In this document: positions 63,245 to 64,000 of the stretch, piece by piece
Layout: every line of letters starts with the position of its first letter
How positions within the stretch are numbered: the stretch's first letter is position 1
Source: Prorocentrum cordatum
Lineage: Eukaryota > Sar > Dinophyceae > Prorocentrales > Prorocentraceae
Assembly: GCA_963575745.1 (NCBI GenBank)
Contig: CAUYUJ010000647.1
Location: 588,874-652,873, forward strand
Direction: 5' to 3'
Length of the DNA stretch: 64,000 nucleotides
Notes under the pieces: model-generated
What the model was told of the DNA's origin: nothing
Seen by the model: only the letters and a program-made list of their open reading frames with translations
The model's database searches: none
Position numbers and translations under genes: made by a program

Positions 63245-63258
63245 GTTGTTGTTTGTTG
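63152..63258. repeat. (GTT)n microsatellite
   Basis: gttgttgtt with three interruptions. Confidence 0.96.
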
Positions 63259-63261
63259 TCG

Positions 63262-63635
63262 TCGTCCCACCCGCAACCCGCCCCGCGACCCACCCGCGAC
63301 CCACCCCGCGACCCCCACCCGACGACCCACCGCGACCCACCCGCGACCCACCCGCGACCCCCACCCGGGTCCCACCGCGACCCACCGCGACCCCATCCGC
63401 GACCCACCCTGGACCCACCCGCGACCCACCCGCGAACCACCCGCGACCCACCCCGCGACCCACCCCGCGACCCACCCCGCGACCCACCCCGCGACCCACC
63501 CCGCGACCCACACCGCGGCCCGCCCGCGGCCCACCCCGCGACCCACCCGCGACCCACCCGCGACCCACCCGGGACCCACCCGCGACCCACCCGCGACCCA
63601 CCCCGCGACCCACCCGCGACCCACCTTCGACCCAA
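63262..63635. repeat. Minisatellite of CGACCCACCCGC units
   Basis: About thirty-five imperfect 10-12 bp units of gcgacccaccc. The long frames on both strands are artefacts. Confidence 0.93.
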
Positions 63636-64000
63636 ACCACGTTCAAGGTACAAACCACAATTATCGGCGCCTGCGGCGGGCTTTTTTTGCATTCCTTCCA
63701 GGTGGAGAGCCCGCGACCCACCCCGTGACCAACTTGCGACCAACCCGCGACCCAAATCACGTTCAGGGTACAAACAACATTTTTCGGCGCCTGCGGCGGG
63801 CATCTTTTGCATTCGTCTCAGGTGGAGAGCCCGCGGCCCACCCGCGACCACGTTCAGGGTACAAACCACATTTTTCGGCGCCTGCGGCGGACATTTTTTT
63901 GCATTCGTTCCCGGTGGAGAACCCGCGGCCCACCCGCGACCCAAACCACGCTCAGCGTACAAACCAATTTTTTTGGCGCCTGCGGCGGGCTGCTTTTGCA
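63636..64000. repeat. ~100-bp tandem repeat, cut by the window end
   Basis: acg(t/c)tcag(g/c)gtacaaacc starts at about 63639, 63750, 63849 and 63948, each followed by ttttcggcgcctgcggcgg and ttgcattcgt(t/c)ccggtggagagcccgcg. Three full copies and one partial copy are present. Confidence 0.92.

Noticed and set aside
63636-64000. Regular ~100-bp repeats considered as a CRISPR-like array
   Set aside because: The whole unit repeats without unique spacers, and the genome is eukaryotic.

Overview
The window reads as nuclear DNA of a dinoflagellate. The evidence is GC-rich sequence crowded with mini- and microsatellites, very long introns whose donors are GC, GA and GT, retroelement families that I recognise from dinoflagellate genomes, and a 13-base match to the 3' end of the dinoflagellate spliced leader at 16203-16215. 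The genus cannot be settled from the sequence. No bacterial-type genes, rRNA, tRNA or CRISPR arrays were found, and most long open frames are repeat artefacts.

The main host gene is a single-domain voltage-gated cation channel on the + strand, in eight small exons between about 31.05 and 60.97 kb, with a possible ninth near 62 kb. In order they encode S1-S3, S3-S4, S4-S5 linker plus S5, the turret and start of the pore helix, the selectivity filter plus S6 start, S6 end plus first EF-hand, a linker plus half of a second EF-hand, and the rest of that EF-hand. All seven junctions keep the reading frame. About 1.2 kb of coding sequence is spread over 30 kb, the largest intron being 13.4 kb. N-terminal exons beyond S1 were not found.

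Left of the gene, 0.5-5 kb holds LINE remnants (reverse transcriptase and a C-terminal zinc-finger region), and 5-19 kb is a mosaic of tandem repeats, short inverted-repeat elements and unassigned sequence. A complete but decayed Ty1/copia retrotransposon lies on the - strand at 19655-25471, with two LTRs, a primer-binding site, a polypurine tract and a 5-bp target duplication (ATATA) in an AT microsatellite. Next to it, 25541-30637 looks like a separate mobile unit: inverted ends made of CGGTTTATCGGT arrays enclose two copies, 96% identical and indel-free, of an unrecognised Cys/His-rich ORF.

The channel introns hold further material: remains of a tyrosine-recombinase/methyltransferase-like retroelement polyprotein (36.1-37.1 and 42.2-43.5 kb), a 155-bp higher-order repeat (38.5-40.06 kb), LINE fragments (49.6-50.6 and 57.85-58.3 kb), a 1.67-kb palindromic element (58.32-59.99 kb), and several copies of a 110-150-bp inverted-repeat family that resembles introner-like elements. 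The window ends inside a ~100-bp tandem repeat.
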